A stretch of 34,243 nt of DNA. Origin: Thiotrichaceae bacterium. Lineage in GTDB: Bacteria > Pseudomonadota > Gammaproteobacteria > Thiotrichales > Thiotrichaceae. A program made the translations under genes and the position numbers. Under the pieces are notes generated by a model. It saw only the letters and a program-made list of their open reading frames with translations. It was not told where the DNA came from and did not search any database. Shown one piece after another: positions 1-8,577 of the stretch (position 1 is its first letter; every line of letters begins with the position of its first letter). The stretch is from NCBI GenBank assembly GCA_026989335.1, contig JALSJN010000005.1, forward strand, positions 1-34,243. Direction: 5' to 3'.

Positions 1-591
1 ATTTACAATCCCAAACTGTATGGCTTCCTCTTTTATAATGCTCCATACTCTGAGTATAGTGCCAATTCTAGTCCCTGACCGCCTAAAGGCGTGGGATTTA
101 CTGATCCCCTATAGGGGACTTTAAAAGGCCTTGAGTCCTATGCTGATAACTATATTGATAAATCATTGGAGGATAGGGAGCTCTTTTTACGAATACGCAA
201 CCTGCATCCTTTTTTCTTACCTGAGCTGCCTACTAGCCCTACTTTAACAAAAAACCTGAAGATAGATATTAAAGTCGCATTTGAGAATGTTTATTCTGTT
301 AATGGTAATAATAGTCATAAAGCAACTTTACAAGACATTGCAACCCTATTAAATATTAGCCCCCGCTCTTTGCAACGCAAACTCACAAGCGAGTTAGGCG
401 TTACTTTTACCCAAAGTCGCTTAAGCTTCCGTTTAGAGCGATCTAAAGAGTTATTACAACAAGGGTATAACTCGAGCGATGTAGCAACGATATTAGCCTT
501 CGCCTCTCCATCACATTTCTCAAGTTGTTTCAAAAAATATTTTGATGTTACACCCAGTGCTTTTTTAAACTCAAATGAATTAAACCAATAA
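1..591 (+). pseudogene. AraC-family transcriptional regulator, 5'-partial and interrupted
   Basis: A reading frame is open from the window edge to a TGA at 76-78 (residues like YNPKLYGFLFYNAPYSEYS). The same frame resumes after a TAG at 112-114 and runs to a stop at 589-591. The second part carries a complete C-terminal AraC/XylS double helix-turn-helix: first helix pair near ATLQDIATLLNISPRSLQRK, second near NSSDVATILAFASPSHFSSC, followed by the family's FKKYFDVTPSAF ending. Between the two parts lies a 51-bp palindromic insert (70-120). Its removal would rejoin the halves in frame as a normal AraC-like protein. The only start available for the C-terminal part alone is a TTG at 166 without a convincing ribosome site, so I treat it as a broken gene. 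The N-terminal ligand domain lies outside the window. Target genes cannot be inferred. Confidence 0.7.
70..120. repeat. 51-bp palindromic insert inside the AraC gene
   Basis: The segment begins AGTCCC and ends GGGACT. It contains two hairpins: CGCC-TAAA-GGCG at about 90-101, and CCCC-TATA-GGGG near 106-117. Its length is 17 codons, so the flanking reading frame is kept, but it introduces two stops (TGA 76-78, TAG 112-114). The hairpin followed by GTGGGATTTACT resembles right ends of IS200/IS605-type elements. That resemblance is from memory and only suggestive. No target-site duplication is obvious. Confidence 0.5.
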
Positions 592-610
592 ATAGGTTAG
601 TCACTAGTTT

Positions 611-1786
611 TTAAGAAAAACCACGCTCTAAATCTGCTTGAATATCTGCAATATCTTCAAGCCCTACAGAAAGTCGTAATAGTCCATCGGCAATTAACGC
701 ATCATCACGTTGCTGTTGGCTTAAACGGCCGTGTGTAGTGGTTGCAGGGTGTGTGATGGTGCTTTTTGTATCGCCTAAGTTAGCAGTAATCGATAGCATT
801 TGCAGATTATTAACTATTTTCCACGCTGCATCCTTACCCCCTTTAACAATAAATGAAACCATTCCACCAAAGCCGCTTTGCTGTGATTTTGCGAGTGTGT
901 GTTGCGGGTGACTTGCTAAACCGGGATAATATACTTTTTCAATTTGATCTTGTTTATCCAACCACAATGCCAACGCTAACGCACTATCACAATGCGCTTT
1001 CATGCGCAGGCTAAGAGTTTCTAGACCTTTGCTGAACACCCACGCATTAAACGGACTGAGTGCCGCGCCGCCACTGCGGATAACGCCATGAATGGTTTCA
1101 CCCACCAGTTTTTTATCACCAACGACTGCACCACCTAAACAACGACCTTGTCCATCTATATATTTGGTTGCTGAATGCACAACAATATCTGCCCCGAATT
1201 CAAGTGGCCTTTGCAATACGGGTGTGCAAAAAACGTTATCAATCACCAGCAAAGCATCACCTGCATGCGCGATATCTGCCAAGGCTTTAATGTCTACAAT
1301 TTCTGTGATTGGGTTTGAGGGCGTTTCTGCAAAGAATAGCTTGGTACTGGGTTTTACCGCTTGTTGCCATGCATCCAAGTCAGACAAGTCTACAAAATCA
1401 AATTCCACACCAAATTTTTCTAAATAATTAGTGAATAAAATAGTGCTGGTGCCAAAGATTGAGCGAGAACTCACTACATGATCGCCCGATTTAAGTAAAC
1501 CCAGCATCACTGAAAAAATTGCTGCCATACCAGAAGCCGTTGCCACACAAGCATCACCACCTTCTAATGCTGCTAAGCGCTCTTCAAAAACTGTAACCGT
1601 AGGGTTAGAAACACGCGAATAAAAGTGCGCATGATCTTCACCTGAAAAACGTGCGGCAGCTTCTTCTGCGCTTTTAAAAGTAAAACTGGAGGTTAAAAAG
1701 ATAGCTTCTGAATGCTCTTGAAAACTGCTTTGATCGTTACCTGCACGGACTGCTAAGGTATCGAAATTAGGTTGTTTGTCGGTCAT
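611..1786 (-). CDS. metZ: O-succinylhomoserine sulfhydrylase
   Basis: PLP enzyme of the Cys/Met metabolism family. It makes homocysteine directly from O-succinylhomoserine and sulfide in the cytosol, bypassing cystathionine. The 391-residue protein has the family length. The phosphate-binding YSRVSNPT is at 56-63, the substrate/PLP region SGMAAI is near 85-90, and VIDN near 181-184 holds the PLP-ring aspartate. The Schiff-base lysine is Lys208 in SATKYIDGQGR. The C-terminal half keeps SLGDTKSTITHP-type residues as LGDTKSTITHPA. MetZ is preferred over cystathionine synthase or lyase because of the overall resemblance to MetZ of pseudomonads; substrate choice (succinyl versus acetyl) is inferred. 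The gene stands alone behind a SAM-II riboswitch with terminator, so it is probably repressed by SAM. It is convergent with the AraC remnant. Confidence 0.88.
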   Translation of the reverse strand: MTDKQPNFDTLAVRAGNDQSSFQEHSEAIFLTSSFTFKSAEEAAARFSGEDHAHFYSRVSNPTVTVFEERLAALEGGDACVATASGMAAIFSVMLGLLKSGDHVVSSRSIFGTSTILFTNYLEKFGVEFDFVDLSDLDAWQQAVKPSTKLFFAETPSNPITEIVDIKALADIAHAGDALLVIDNVFCTPVLQRPLEFGADIVVHSATKYIDGQGRCLGGAVVGDKKLVGETIHGVIRSGGAALSPFNAWVFSKGLETLSLRMKAHCDSALALALWLDKQDQIEKVYYPGLASHPQHTLAKSQQSGFGGMVSFIVKGGKDAAWKIVNNLQMLSITANLGDTKSTITHPATTTHGRLSQQQRDDALIADGLLRLSVGLEDIADIQADLERGFS

Positions 1787-1818
1787 ATTAATTCTCTTTT
1801 ATCTTCAAGCAGACATAA

Positions 1819-1854
1819 AAAAGCCCACTTTTTGTTTAACTAAAAAGCGGGCTT
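1819..1854 (-). terminator. Intrinsic terminator in the metZ leader (attenuator)
   Basis: On the minus strand a stem of AAGCCCGCTTTTT with AAAAAGTGGGCTT (one G-U pair; arms at 1842-1854 and 1821-1833) is followed at once by a run of six T. It lies between the SAM-II aptamer and the metZ start codon, so it acts as the expression platform rather than as a gene end. The plus strand has no T-run after the stem, which fixes the direction. The aptamer's GCTAAAGC could pair with GCTTTTTAG of the terminator arm, giving a possible antiterminator. Confidence 0.85.
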
Positions 1855-1869
1855 AAAAAATTCTTCAGC

Positions 1870-1924
1870 ACGCTTTAGCAAATTTTATAAAGCGCCTGCA
1901 AGCTGTTTTCAAATCAGCGCTTGA
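1870..1924 (-). promoter_or_regulatory. SAM-II riboswitch aptamer upstream of metZ
   Basis: Read on the minus strand the segment shows GCGCTGATTT, then TTGCAGGCGCT, then ATAAA and TGCTAAA in the order and spacing of the SAM-II (SAM_alpha) pseudoknot. The P1 stem is formed by the two GCGC blocks (plus-strand 1915-1920 and 1891-1896). The GCTAAA block at the 3' end is the conserved pseudoknot/triplex strand. The match to the Sargasso Sea metX SAM-II sequence, as I remember it, is close over the conserved blocks. Gene context (homocysteine synthesis) and the terminator just downstream agree. SAM binding is expected to lower metZ expression. Confidence 0.9.
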
Positions 1925-1929
1925 AATTA

Positions 1930-1958
1930 ACTATAGACCCAATACAGGAATGGGTCAA
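1930..1958 (-). promoter_or_regulatory. Sigma-70 promoter of metZ
   Basis: On the minus strand TTGACC is followed after exactly 17 bases by TATAGT. Transcription would start a few bases before the SAM-II aptamer, as expected for a riboswitch leader. An inverted repeat GACCCA/TGGGTC (1936-1956) fills the spacer between the two boxes and could be a protein operator. Confidence 0.75.
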
Positions 1959-2023
1959 ATAGATTGATTAATAGCAAGAAACACCGTAACTTAGGCCTAT
2001 TATTTAGCTAAAGTATCAAACAA

Positions 2024-3490
2024 ATGAAGTATAAAGACCTGCGCGATTTTATTGAACAGCTTGAGTCAATTGGTGAGTTAAAACGTATCACGACTGAGGT
2101 TGACCCCGATCTTGAAATGACTGAAATCTGTGACCGTGTACTACGCGCTAAAGGCCCTGCCTTATTGTTTGAAAACCCTAAAGGGTATGATACGCCCGTT
2201 TTAGGTAATTTATTTGGTACACCAGAACGCGTTGCTATGGGTATGGGAGAAACATCAGTAACCGCATTACGTGATGTGGGTAAACTGCTGGCTAGCCTAA
2301 AAGAGCCATCGCCGCCCAAAGGTTTTAAAGATGCTTTAAGCGCCATCCCAAAGTACAAAAAAGTTTTGGACATGGCGCCTAAAAAAGTTAAAAAAGCCAA
2401 TTGCCAAGCAGTCGTTATTGAAGGCGATGATGTTGACTTAAGTAAATTACCCATTCAAACCTGCTGGCCTGATGATGCTGCACCACTTATTACTTGGGGC
2501 TTAGTGATTACTAAAGGTCCTAATAAATCACGCCAAAACTTAGGTATTTACCGACAGCAAGTAATCAGTAAAAATCGCGTTATTATGCGTTGGTTATCAC
2601 ATCGTGGTGGCGCTTTAGACTTTGCAGATTGGCAAGAAAAACATCCCGGTGAACCATTCCCCATTGCTGTAGCACTAGGGGCTGACCCTGCTACTATCTT
2701 AGGCGCAGTCACACCGATACCCGATACTTTGTCTGAATATGCCTTTGCTGGACTATTGCGCGGCTCGCGTACCGAAGTAACTCAGTGTATTGGCTCTGAT
2801 TTACAAGTCCCTGCATCTGCGGAATATGTATTGGAGGGTTATTTGTACCCCGATGATATGGCCGATGAAGGTCCTTATGGCGATCATACAGGCTATTATA
2901 ACGAGGTTGAGCGCTTTCCTGTTTTTACGATTGAGCGCATCACTCACCGCAAAGATCCAATCTATCACAGCACTTATACGGGGCGCCCACCCGATGAGCC
3001 TGCGATGCTAGGCGTGGCTCTTAATGAAGTTTTTATTCCTATCTTGCAAAAACAGTTTCCAGAGATTATTGATTTTTATTTACCGCCTGAAGGCTGTTCT
3101 TATCGCATGGCAGTTGTGAGTATGAAAAAGCAATATCCCGGTCATGCTAAGCGCGTAATGATGGGTGTCTGGTCATTCTTACGTCAATTTATGTATACAA
3201 AGTTTGTGATTGTTGTGGACGATGATATTAATACCCGTGATTGGAATGATGTAATTTGGGCGATGACTACGCGGATGGACCCCGGGCGCGATACTACCAT
3301 CATCGAAAATACACCAATTGACTACCTCGACTTTGCTTCACCTGTTTCTGGATTAGGTTCAAAAATGGGTTTTGATGCCACCAATAAATGGCAAGGTGAG
3401 ACTGATCGTGAATGGGGTAAGCCGGTTGTAATGAACGATGACACCAAACAGCGTATCGATGACATTTGGGATGATCTTGGTATTTCGTAA
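2024..3490 (+). CDS. ubiD: 4-hydroxy-3-polyprenylbenzoate decarboxylase
   Basis: UbiD-family decarboxylase that uses prenylated FMN (made by UbiX) and a divalent metal. It removes the carboxyl group of 4-hydroxy-3-polyprenylbenzoate during ubiquinone synthesis. The 488-residue length matches bacterial UbiD (about 490-500). Recognisable blocks are NLGIYRQQV (172-180) and [13 protein letters not shown] (188-200) around the cofactor pocket, [11 protein letters not shown] near 264-274, and [13 protein letters not shown] (281-293), which supplies acidic active-site and metal residues. No UbiX gene is in the window, so the flavin must come from elsewhere. The gene is divergent from metZ with a 237-bp spacer. 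The ATG at 2024 fits the family N-terminus, though its ribosome site is weak. The same family also acts on other aromatic acids, but the close similarity to proteobacterial UbiD favours the quinone role. Confidence 0.92.
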   Translation: MKYKDLRDFIEQLESIGELKRITTEVDPDLEMTEICDRVLRAKGPALLFENPKGYDTPVLGNLFGTPERVAMGMGETSVTALRDVGKLLASLKEPSPPKGFKDALSAIPKYKKVLDMAPKKVKKANCQAVVIEGDDVDLSKLPIQTCWPDDAAPLITWGLVITKGPNKSRQNLGIYRQQVISKNRVIMRWLSHRGGALDFADWQEKHPGEPFPIAVALGADPATILGAVTPIPDTLSEYAFAGLLRGSRTEVTQCIGSDLQVPASAEYVLEGYLYPDDMADEGPYGDHTGYYNEVERFPVFTIERITHRKDPIYHSTYTGRPPDEPAMLGVALNEVFIPILQKQFPEIIDFYLPPEGCSYRMAVVSMKKQYPGHAKRVMMGVWSFLRQFMYTKFVIVVDDDINTRDWNDVIWAMTTRMDPGRDTTIIENTPIDYLDFASPVSGLGSKMGFDATNKWQGETDREWGKPVVMNDDTKQRIDDIWDDLGIS

Positions 3491-3519
3491 CTTACGGGAC
3501 TTGACCGAGTATTTAGAGT

Positions 3520-4329
3520 TTATTTTGGCCTAGCAACTGCCATACGTGTACTCACAAATGCCTTCGCAAAACGTTTCCCCAGCTCTAACTGGCCATCCGT
3601 ATTGTAATGCAGATGATCATGACGTTTGGTTAAGTCTGCGGTATTTATTAAGCGTGAGTTTCTAATCCGACTTGCCGCTACTTTTTGGGCATGTTGCACA
3701 ACCGAAGTGGCAGGAAAAAGATTTATGGGCGGGTTAATGCTACCCATAATAAAAGGAGTATTGGGTGAATTCAATTCAACACGCAATGCCTTTACAAAGC
3801 GATCTAAGTTATTCGCATATTGTTTGGCGGCTACAGGATATTTAGCATCCGCCTCACCTTGCATCCACAAAATACCTGCTAATTTTGCTGTCTTTTCATT
3901 GAATTGAATCTTAATAGTTTTAATCAGTTTTTTAAACAATGGCCCTGCACTTGCGTTACGGGTTTGGCGTGCTTTTGAAATGCTCCACTTTGGATCCCAT
4001 GCAAAAAGTGACGTTCCACCCACGGCAAATTTAATGAGCTTAATTTTCGTCAGTGGGTAGTGACGCGCTATCTCATGCGCAAAACCAATCTCAGGGCCAA
4101 AATGACGAAAACGGTCTAACGGTGCTTTATAACCATTATAATAAAATTCAATATTGCTAGGAACCTGCCGATAGAATGGGGGCAATTCAACACTGCTACC
4201 TTGACCGGCCATATTTGATTGCCCAGCCAAAATAAATACTAATTCTTTTGCGGACAGGTTAGCGGTGAATAAAATTGGGAGCAGTAAAAGTACAACCGTA
4301 GTTAGTACTCTTTTTATTATCAAAATCAT
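3520..4329 (-). CDS. Exported SGNH-type carbohydrate (sialate O-acetylesterase-like) esterase
   Basis: A 269-residue protein with a signal peptide (basic MILIIKR, hydrophobic 8-24, likely cleavage after LSA at about 27). The mature part has the order of the SASA/DUF303 esterase domain. The nucleophile block is FILAGQSNMAGQG with Ser38, an oxyanion-type block GGTS is at 104-107, WMQGEAD lies at 155-161, and the catalytic pair Asp238/His241 sits in DHLH near the C-terminus. These point to a periplasmic or secreted enzyme removing acetyl groups from sugars. The actual substrate cannot be told; true sialate activity is not implied. It stands alone, convergent with ubiD and followed upstream by the fba terminator. 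No carbohydrate-use genes surround it. Confidence 0.75.
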   Translation of the reverse strand: MILIIKRVLTTVVLLLLPILFTANLSAKELVFILAGQSNMAGQGSSVELPPFYRQVPSNIEFYYNGYKAPLDRFRHFGPEIGFAHEIARHYPLTKIKLIKFAVGGTSLFAWDPKWSISKARQTRNASAGPLFKKLIKTIKIQFNEKTAKLAGILWMQGEADAKYPVAAKQYANNLDRFVKALRVELNSPNTPFIMGSINPPINLFPATSVVQHAQKVAASRIRNSRLINTADLTKRHDHLHYNTDGQLELGKRFAKAFVSTRMAVARPK

Positions 4330-4414
4330 GCAACTTTATTCTCACACTCTTAAAGAATTATAATAACATCAGAGAAAGGTAGTATAAATATTATTCACAT
4401 AAATAAAGCTTAGC

Positions 4415-4444
4415 CAAAAAAAATCCCTGCCAGAAGCAAGGATT
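4415..4444 (-). terminator. Terminator after fba
   Basis: On the minus strand AATCC-TTGC pairs with GC(A)-GGATT across a small loop, with one mismatch in the stem, and is followed by eight T. It lies 26 bases past the fba stop and would end the tkt-gap-pgk-pyk-fba transcripts. Confidence 0.75.
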
Positions 4445-4469
4445 CATTAACGCTATATTAGAAAATAAA

Positions 4470-5537
4470 TTAAGAAATTTTCTGATCCAACTCGCCAGAT
4501 GCATAACGCTGTGACATTTCATCAAGAGAGTAAATTTTACCAATCTTGCTTGCCATACCTGAAGCGCCAAAAGCTTCGTAACGTGCCTGACAAATATCCT
4601 TCATTGCGTTAGTTGCTTCTTTCAAGAATTTACGAGGGTCAAAGTTAGATGGGTTCTCTTGTAAATGTTTACGCACAGAACCTGTTGATGCCATACGTAA
4701 GTCAGTATCGATATTAACTTTTGTAACACCAGATTTTAGACCTTCAACGATCTCTTTAACGGGTACGCCATAAGTCACACCCATATCACCACCGTAGTTG
4801 TTGATGATTTCTAACCACTCTTGTGGCACAGATGATGAACCGTGCATAACAAGGTGCGTATTAGGGAGACGCTCGTGAATCTCTTTAATACGGTCAATAC
4901 GTAAAATCTCGCCTGTAGGCTCTTGCGTAAATTTGTAAGCTCCGTGTGAAGTTCCGATAGCTATAGCTAAGGCATCAACGTTTGTTGCTTTAACAAAGTC
5001 CGCTGCTTCTTCAACAGAAGTCAAAAGCATATCAAGGTCTAATTTACCTTCAGCGCCGTGACCATCTTCTTCGCCCATCTCACCTGTTTCTAGTGAACCC
5101 AAACAACCAAGCTCGCCTTCAACTGATACACCACCAGCGTGTGCCATTTTAACAACCTCAGCGGTAACACTAGAGTTGTATTCAAATGATGCAGGTGTTT
5201 TACAATCGGCTTCTAAGGAGCCATCCATCATGACTGATGTAAAGCCAGATTGGATTGAACGCAAACATACTGCTGGCTCAGAACCGTGATCTTGATGCAT
5301 TACAACAGGAATGTGTGGGTACATTTCAGTTGCCGCAATAATTAGATGGCGTAGGAAAGGCTCTCCTGCATAACCCCGCGCGCCAGCTGATCCTTGCATG
5401 ATAACCGGAGAGTTAACCGCATCAGCAGCCTCCATGATAGCGTGTACTTGCTCCATGTTGTTTACATTAAATGCGGGCAATCCATAGTTATGTTCTGCTG
5501 CATGATCGAGCAGTTGTCTCATTGAAATTAGGGCCAT
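4470..5537 (-). CDS. fba: Class II fructose-bisphosphate aldolase
   Basis: Zinc-dependent aldolase that reversibly joins dihydroxyacetone phosphate and glyceraldehyde 3-phosphate to fructose 1,6-bisphosphate. The 355-residue protein has the length of the class IIB/Calvin-type subgroup. HQDHG (81-85) carries the proton-transfer Asp83 and zinc ligand His84. Further expected zinc ligands are His198 in GTSHGAYK and His232 in [13 protein letters not shown] (275-279) closes the phosphate site. Last gene of the tkt-gap-pgk-pyk row; a 127-bp gap separates it from pyk, so it may also have its own promoter (see 5598-5627). A strong AGGAGG lies just before the ATG. The enzyme can serve glycolysis, gluconeogenesis or a formaldehyde/CO2-fixing cycle; the window does not decide which. 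Confidence 0.95.
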   Translation of the reverse strand: MALISMRQLLDHAAEHNYGLPAFNVNNMEQVHAIMEAADAVNSPVIMQGSAGARGYAGEPFLRHLIIAATEMYPHIPVVMHQDHGSEPAVCLRSIQSGFTSVMMDGSLEADCKTPASFEYNSSVTAEVVKMAHAGGVSVEGELGCLGSLETGEMGEEDGHGAEGKLDLDMLLTSVEEAADFVKATNVDALAIAIGTSHGAYKFTQEPTGEILRIDRIKEIHERLPNTHLVMHGSSSVPQEWLEIINNYGGDMGVTYGVPVKEIVEGLKSGVTKVNIDTDLRMASTGSVRKHLQENPSNFDPRKFLKEATNAMKDICQARYEAFGASGMASKIGKIYSLDEMSQRYASGELDQKIS

Positions 5538-5597
5538 TTGGTCCTCCTGTTTGTTAATAATAATGTTTTAAAAATGTATTAAAATTTTATGTTTGGC

Positions 5598-5627
5598 ATC
5601 TTACCGTAAATCTTAAACCCCTAACAA
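5598..5627 (-). promoter_or_regulatory. Possible promoter of fba
   Basis: On the minus strand TTGTTA and TAAGAT are separated by 18 bases about 60 bases before the fba start. This is a moderate match to the sigma-70 pattern in an AT-rich spacer, where chance matches are common. Confidence 0.35.
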
Positions 5628-5664
5628 ATCACTGTTAATAGCTTTAGCCATTTAGTTTGTGCAA

Positions 5665-7116
5665 TTAACCATTATGATGTTTACCAACACGAATAACTTT
5701 CATTTGGTTAGTCCCACCATCGGTTCCCGCACCAACTAAGTCACCCTTAGTAATAATCACAAGGTCACCATCATCTACAACTTCTTGTTCAATCAAATGT
5801 TCTACTACGGTAATGTTCGCCTGCTTTGGATCAGTCAGTTTTTCGTGTACCCAAACTGGATATACGCCACGATACATACAAACTCGGCGACACGTTTTCT
5901 TATGTGTCGTCATAGCATATATCGGAATACCCGAACTAATCCGTGACATCCATAATGCGGTTGAGCCAGATTCAGTTAATGCACCTATACCTTTAACGCC
6001 CATCTGATTTGCGGTGTACATCGCTGCCATCGCAATACCTTCATCTATACGCTCAAAATGATCACCTATTCGATGCTTAGAGCTCTTTGATGAAGAAGCT
6101 TTTTCAGCCTCTTCACAAATATCTGACATTGCCGCAACGACTAAATCAGGATGTTTGCCTACCGCTGTTTCGCCCGAAAGCATGACTGCATCCGTGCCAT
6201 CCATAACCGCATTGGCAACATCAAATACTTCCGCTCGTGTCGGAATCGTATTCTCGATCATGGTTTCCATCATCTGTGTTGCCGTAATAACGGGGCGATT
6301 CAACTGCCGCGAACGTTTAATCAATTTCTTTTGCATCAGTGGTAAGTTGGCATCACCAATCTCAACGCCTAAATCACCACGCGCAACCATGATCACGTCA
6401 GATGCTCTAATGATATCATCCATTGTCGGCTGTTCAACCGCTTCAGCGCGTTCAACTTTTGCAACGATAGCAGCATCTCCACCCGCATCTTGCATTAAAG
6501 TGCGCGCATACTCTAAATCAGCGGCGCTTCTAGGAAATGATACTGCCAAGAAATCAACACCAATTTCAGCAGCCGTTTTAATATCCTCTTTGTCTTTTTC
6601 GGTCAACGCTTCTGCAGAAATTCCACCGCCACGCTTATTGATGCCTTTGTTGTTTGACAACGCACCACCGACAACCACTTCAGTATGTACTTTATTGCCT
6701 TTAACTTCCGTCACACGCAATACGATACGACCATCATCAAGCAATAATTCATCGCCATCATAAACATCATTAGGCAGGTTTTTATAGGCGATACCTACTT
6801 TTTCAACTGTGCCTGAAAACTTATCAAAGTCTGCATCTAAGATGAAGCTACCGCCTGCTTTGATGAAAACTTTCTCATCATTTACAAAGCGTTCGATACG
6901 GATTTTAGGACCCTGTAAATCACCTAAGATCGCAACGGTCCAACCGAGCTTTTCTGCCGCATCTCTAACCATTTTAACACGACGCTTGTGGTCTTCGACC
7001 TCGCCATGCGAAAAGTTCATGCGCACAATATCAACGCCTGCCGCTATCATTTTTTCAACAGACTCTGGCGTATCGGTCGCTGGCCCCATAGTTGCAATTA
7101 TTTTGGTTCTTCTCAT
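5665..7116 (-). CDS. pyk: Pyruvate kinase
   Basis: Converts phosphoenolpyruvate and ADP to pyruvate and ATP in the cytosol, the last step of glycolysis. The 483-residue length suits bacterial type II pyruvate kinase. The N-terminus [13 protein letters not shown] and VRMNFSHG (31-38) form the start of the barrel. [10 protein letters not shown] (65-74) marks the B-domain entry. Lys220 and Glu222 in VAKVERAEA, with Asp248 in [10 protein letters not shown], are the catalytic lysine and metal ligands. [10 protein letters not shown] (277-286) is the family signature. The allosteric C domain is present and complete. It starts 21 bases after pgk stops, so the two are very likely cotranscribed; the spacing of the nearest AAGG to the ATG is a little long. 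Confidence 0.96.
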   Translation of the reverse strand: MRRTKIIATMGPATDTPESVEKMIAAGVDIVRMNFSHGEVEDHKRRVKMVRDAAEKLGWTVAILGDLQGPKIRIERFVNDEKVFIKAGGSFILDADFDKFSGTVEKVGIAYKNLPNDVYDGDELLLDDGRIVLRVTEVKGNKVHTEVVVGGALSNNKGINKRGGGISAEALTEKDKEDIKTAAEIGVDFLAVSFPRSAADLEYARTLMQDAGGDAAIVAKVERAEAVEQPTMDDIIRASDVIMVARGDLGVEIGDANLPLMQKKLIKRSRQLNRPVITATQMMETMIENTIPTRAEVFDVANAVMDGTDAVMLSGETAVGKHPDLVVAAMSDICEEAEKASSSKSSKHRIGDHFERIDEGIAMAAMYTANQMGVKGIGALTESGSTALWMSRISSGIPIYAMTTHKKTCRRVCMYRGVYPVWVHEKLTDPKQANITVVEHLIEQEVVDDGDLVIITKGDLVGAGTDGGTNQMKVIRVGKHHNG

Positions 7117-7137
7117 AGAGGGTAATTTACCTTTTTA

Positions 7138-8319
7138 TTAGCCTTTTGCACGTGCTTCTAGCATCGCAACGACAGGAAGTTCTTTACCTTCTAAAAACTC
7201 CAGAAATGATCCGCCACCGGTAGAAATATAAGACACTTTATCAGCAATATCATACTTATCAACCGCTGCCAATGTATCGCCACCACCTGCTACAGAAAAA
7301 GCATTTGACTCTGCAATTGCCATTGAAATTGCTTTTGTGCCACTACCAAATTGATCAAATTCAAATACGCCTACTGGGCCGTTCCAAACGATTGTTCCAG
7401 CATTTTTAATCACTTCACAAAGCTCTGCGATTGACTTAGGGCCAATATCAAAAATCATATCGTCATCTGCAACATCTTCCACATTCATGGTCGTTGCTTT
7501 TGTTGTTTCTGAAAACTCTTTACCACAAATTACATCAGTAGGAACTGGAATATCACCACCATTCTTTTGGGCAGCTGCTTTCAATTCTCTTGCTGTATCT
7601 ACAAGGTCTTCTTCGTAAAGTGATTTACCTACATTGTGTCCTTCTGCTGCAATAAAGGTATTAGCGATTCCGCCACCAACGATTAACTGGTCAACAACCT
7701 TTGAAAGTGAATCAAGAACCGTTAGCTTAGTAGAAACTTTCGCGCCCCCCACTAATGCAACCATTGGGCGTGCTGGATTATCAAGTGCTTTGCCTAAGGC
7801 TTCTAACTCACCAGCAAGTAAAGGTCCGGCCGCTGCTGTTGGCGCGAACTGACCTGCACCGTGTGTAGATGCTTGTGCACGATGCGCTGTACCGAATGCA
7901 TCCATCACGTAAATATCACATAAAGCTGCGTACTGCTTTGAAAGTACTTCATCGTTTGCCTTTTCACCTTTGTTAAAGCGAACATTTTCTAATAAAACTA
8001 CTTGTCCGTTTTCAAGTGATGGGGCATTTTCTAAGTAATCCGTAACTAGGTTTACGTCTTGCCCTAATAAGCCAGCCATGTGTGTAGCCACAGGCGCAAG
8101 CGAGAACTCATCTTCTGGCGAACCTTCTGTAGGACGACCAAGGTGAGACATAACCATGACCTGTGCGCCTGCTTTAATAAGCAATTCAAGCGAAGGCAAT
8201 GAAGCACGGATACGCTTATCAGAAGTTACCTTGCCGTCTTTAATGGGTACGTTTAAGTCTTGGCGAATAAGAACACGCTTGCCAGCGAGATCGAGGTCAG
8301 TCATCTTGATTACAGACAT
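7138..8319 (-). CDS. pgk: Phosphoglycerate kinase
   Basis: Transfers phosphate between 1,3-bisphosphoglycerate and ADP in the cytosol. At 393 residues it has the usual bacterial length. The substrate-side domain shows [11 protein letters not shown] near 15-25 and SHLGRP near 59-64. The nucleotide-side domain has [10 protein letters not shown] near 191-200 and the glycine-rich [12 protein letters not shown]. The C-terminal [14 protein letters not shown] closes the hinge. A good AAGGAG precedes the ATG. It lies between gap and pyk on the minus strand; the 252-bp space to gap is packed with inverted repeats that may control how much of the transcript reaches pgk. Confidence 0.97.
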   Translation of the reverse strand: MSVIKMTDLDLAGKRVLIRQDLNVPIKDGKVTSDKRIRASLPSLELLIKAGAQVMVMSHLGRPTEGSPEDEFSLAPVATHMAGLLGQDVNLVTDYLENAPSLENGQVVLLENVRFNKGEKANDEVLSKQYAALCDIYVMDAFGTAHRAQASTHGAGQFAPTAAAGPLLAGELEALGKALDNPARPMVALVGGAKVSTKLTVLDSLSKVVDQLIVGGGIANTFIAAEGHNVGKSLYEEDLVDTARELKAAAQKNGGDIPVPTDVICGKEFSETTKATTMNVEDVADDDMIFDIGPKSIAELCEVIKNAGTIVWNGPVGVFEFDQFGSGTKAISMAIAESNAFSVAGGGDTLAAVDKYDIADKVSYISTGGGSFLEFLEGKELPVVAMLEARAKG

Positions 8320-8343
8320 ATGAAGAAGCTCCTTTTAAGTTTT

Positions 8344-8395
8344 AGATTTATTAAATAAAGGTACTGTTTAAACAATTTTTTTATTTAATAAATCT
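8344..8395 (-). repeat. AT-rich 16-bp perfect stem in the pgk leader
   Basis: AGATTTATTAAATAAA (8344-8359) and its exact reverse complement (8380-8395) frame a 20-base loop. The loop itself holds the 8-bp palindrome GTTTAAAC (8366-8373). In the pgk mRNA it would form a stable stem ending 25 bases before the pgk start and just ahead of its ribosome site. It may affect translation or RNA stability, or be a protein site in DNA. Confidence 0.6.
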
Positions 8396-8421
8396 GTGGG
8401 CATGAATCGCTTCACACCCAC
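8396..8421 (-). repeat. Hairpin with GCGA tetraloop upstream of pgk
   Basis: On the minus strand GTGGGTGTGAA and TTCATGCCCAC form an 11-bp stem with two G-U pairs and a GCGA loop of the GNRA kind. It directly abuts the AT-rich stem. G-U pairs and a GNRA loop suggest selection for RNA structure rather than a DNA palindrome. There is no T-run, so it is not a terminator. Confidence 0.55.
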
Positions 8422-8450
8422 AAAATTATCTACCTAAGCAATTACTACAA

Positions 8451-8577
8451 TCATAATTGCTCAGGTTGCTCTTAGCTGTCTTCAGAACAAGGCGGGGAAA
8501 TAGGAGCTTGCATATGCAAGTGACTGTTTTCCCAACGCAGGGCTGGAGGCAAATAAGAGTGAACTGTGCAATTATGA
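8451..8577. repeat. 127-bp near-complete palindrome between gap and pgk
   Basis: Both ends read TCATAATTGC inward. The arms continue with shared blocks CTCTTA, TTCAG/TCCAG, GGGAAA and end in the perfect 14-bp palindrome CTTGCATATGCAAG at the centre (8507-8520). The arms, about 63 bases each, are clearly related over most of their length. The right end runs into gap: the last sense codon and TAA stop of gap (8572-8577) are part of the terminal repeat. It could be a small palindromic mobile element or a long transcript hairpin that protects gap mRNA. No clear target duplication was seen. Confidence 0.7.

Noticed and set aside
6155..6763. 202-codon open frame antisense to pyk
   Set aside because: Shadow frame opposite a conserved gene; no ribosome site and no recognisable protein.
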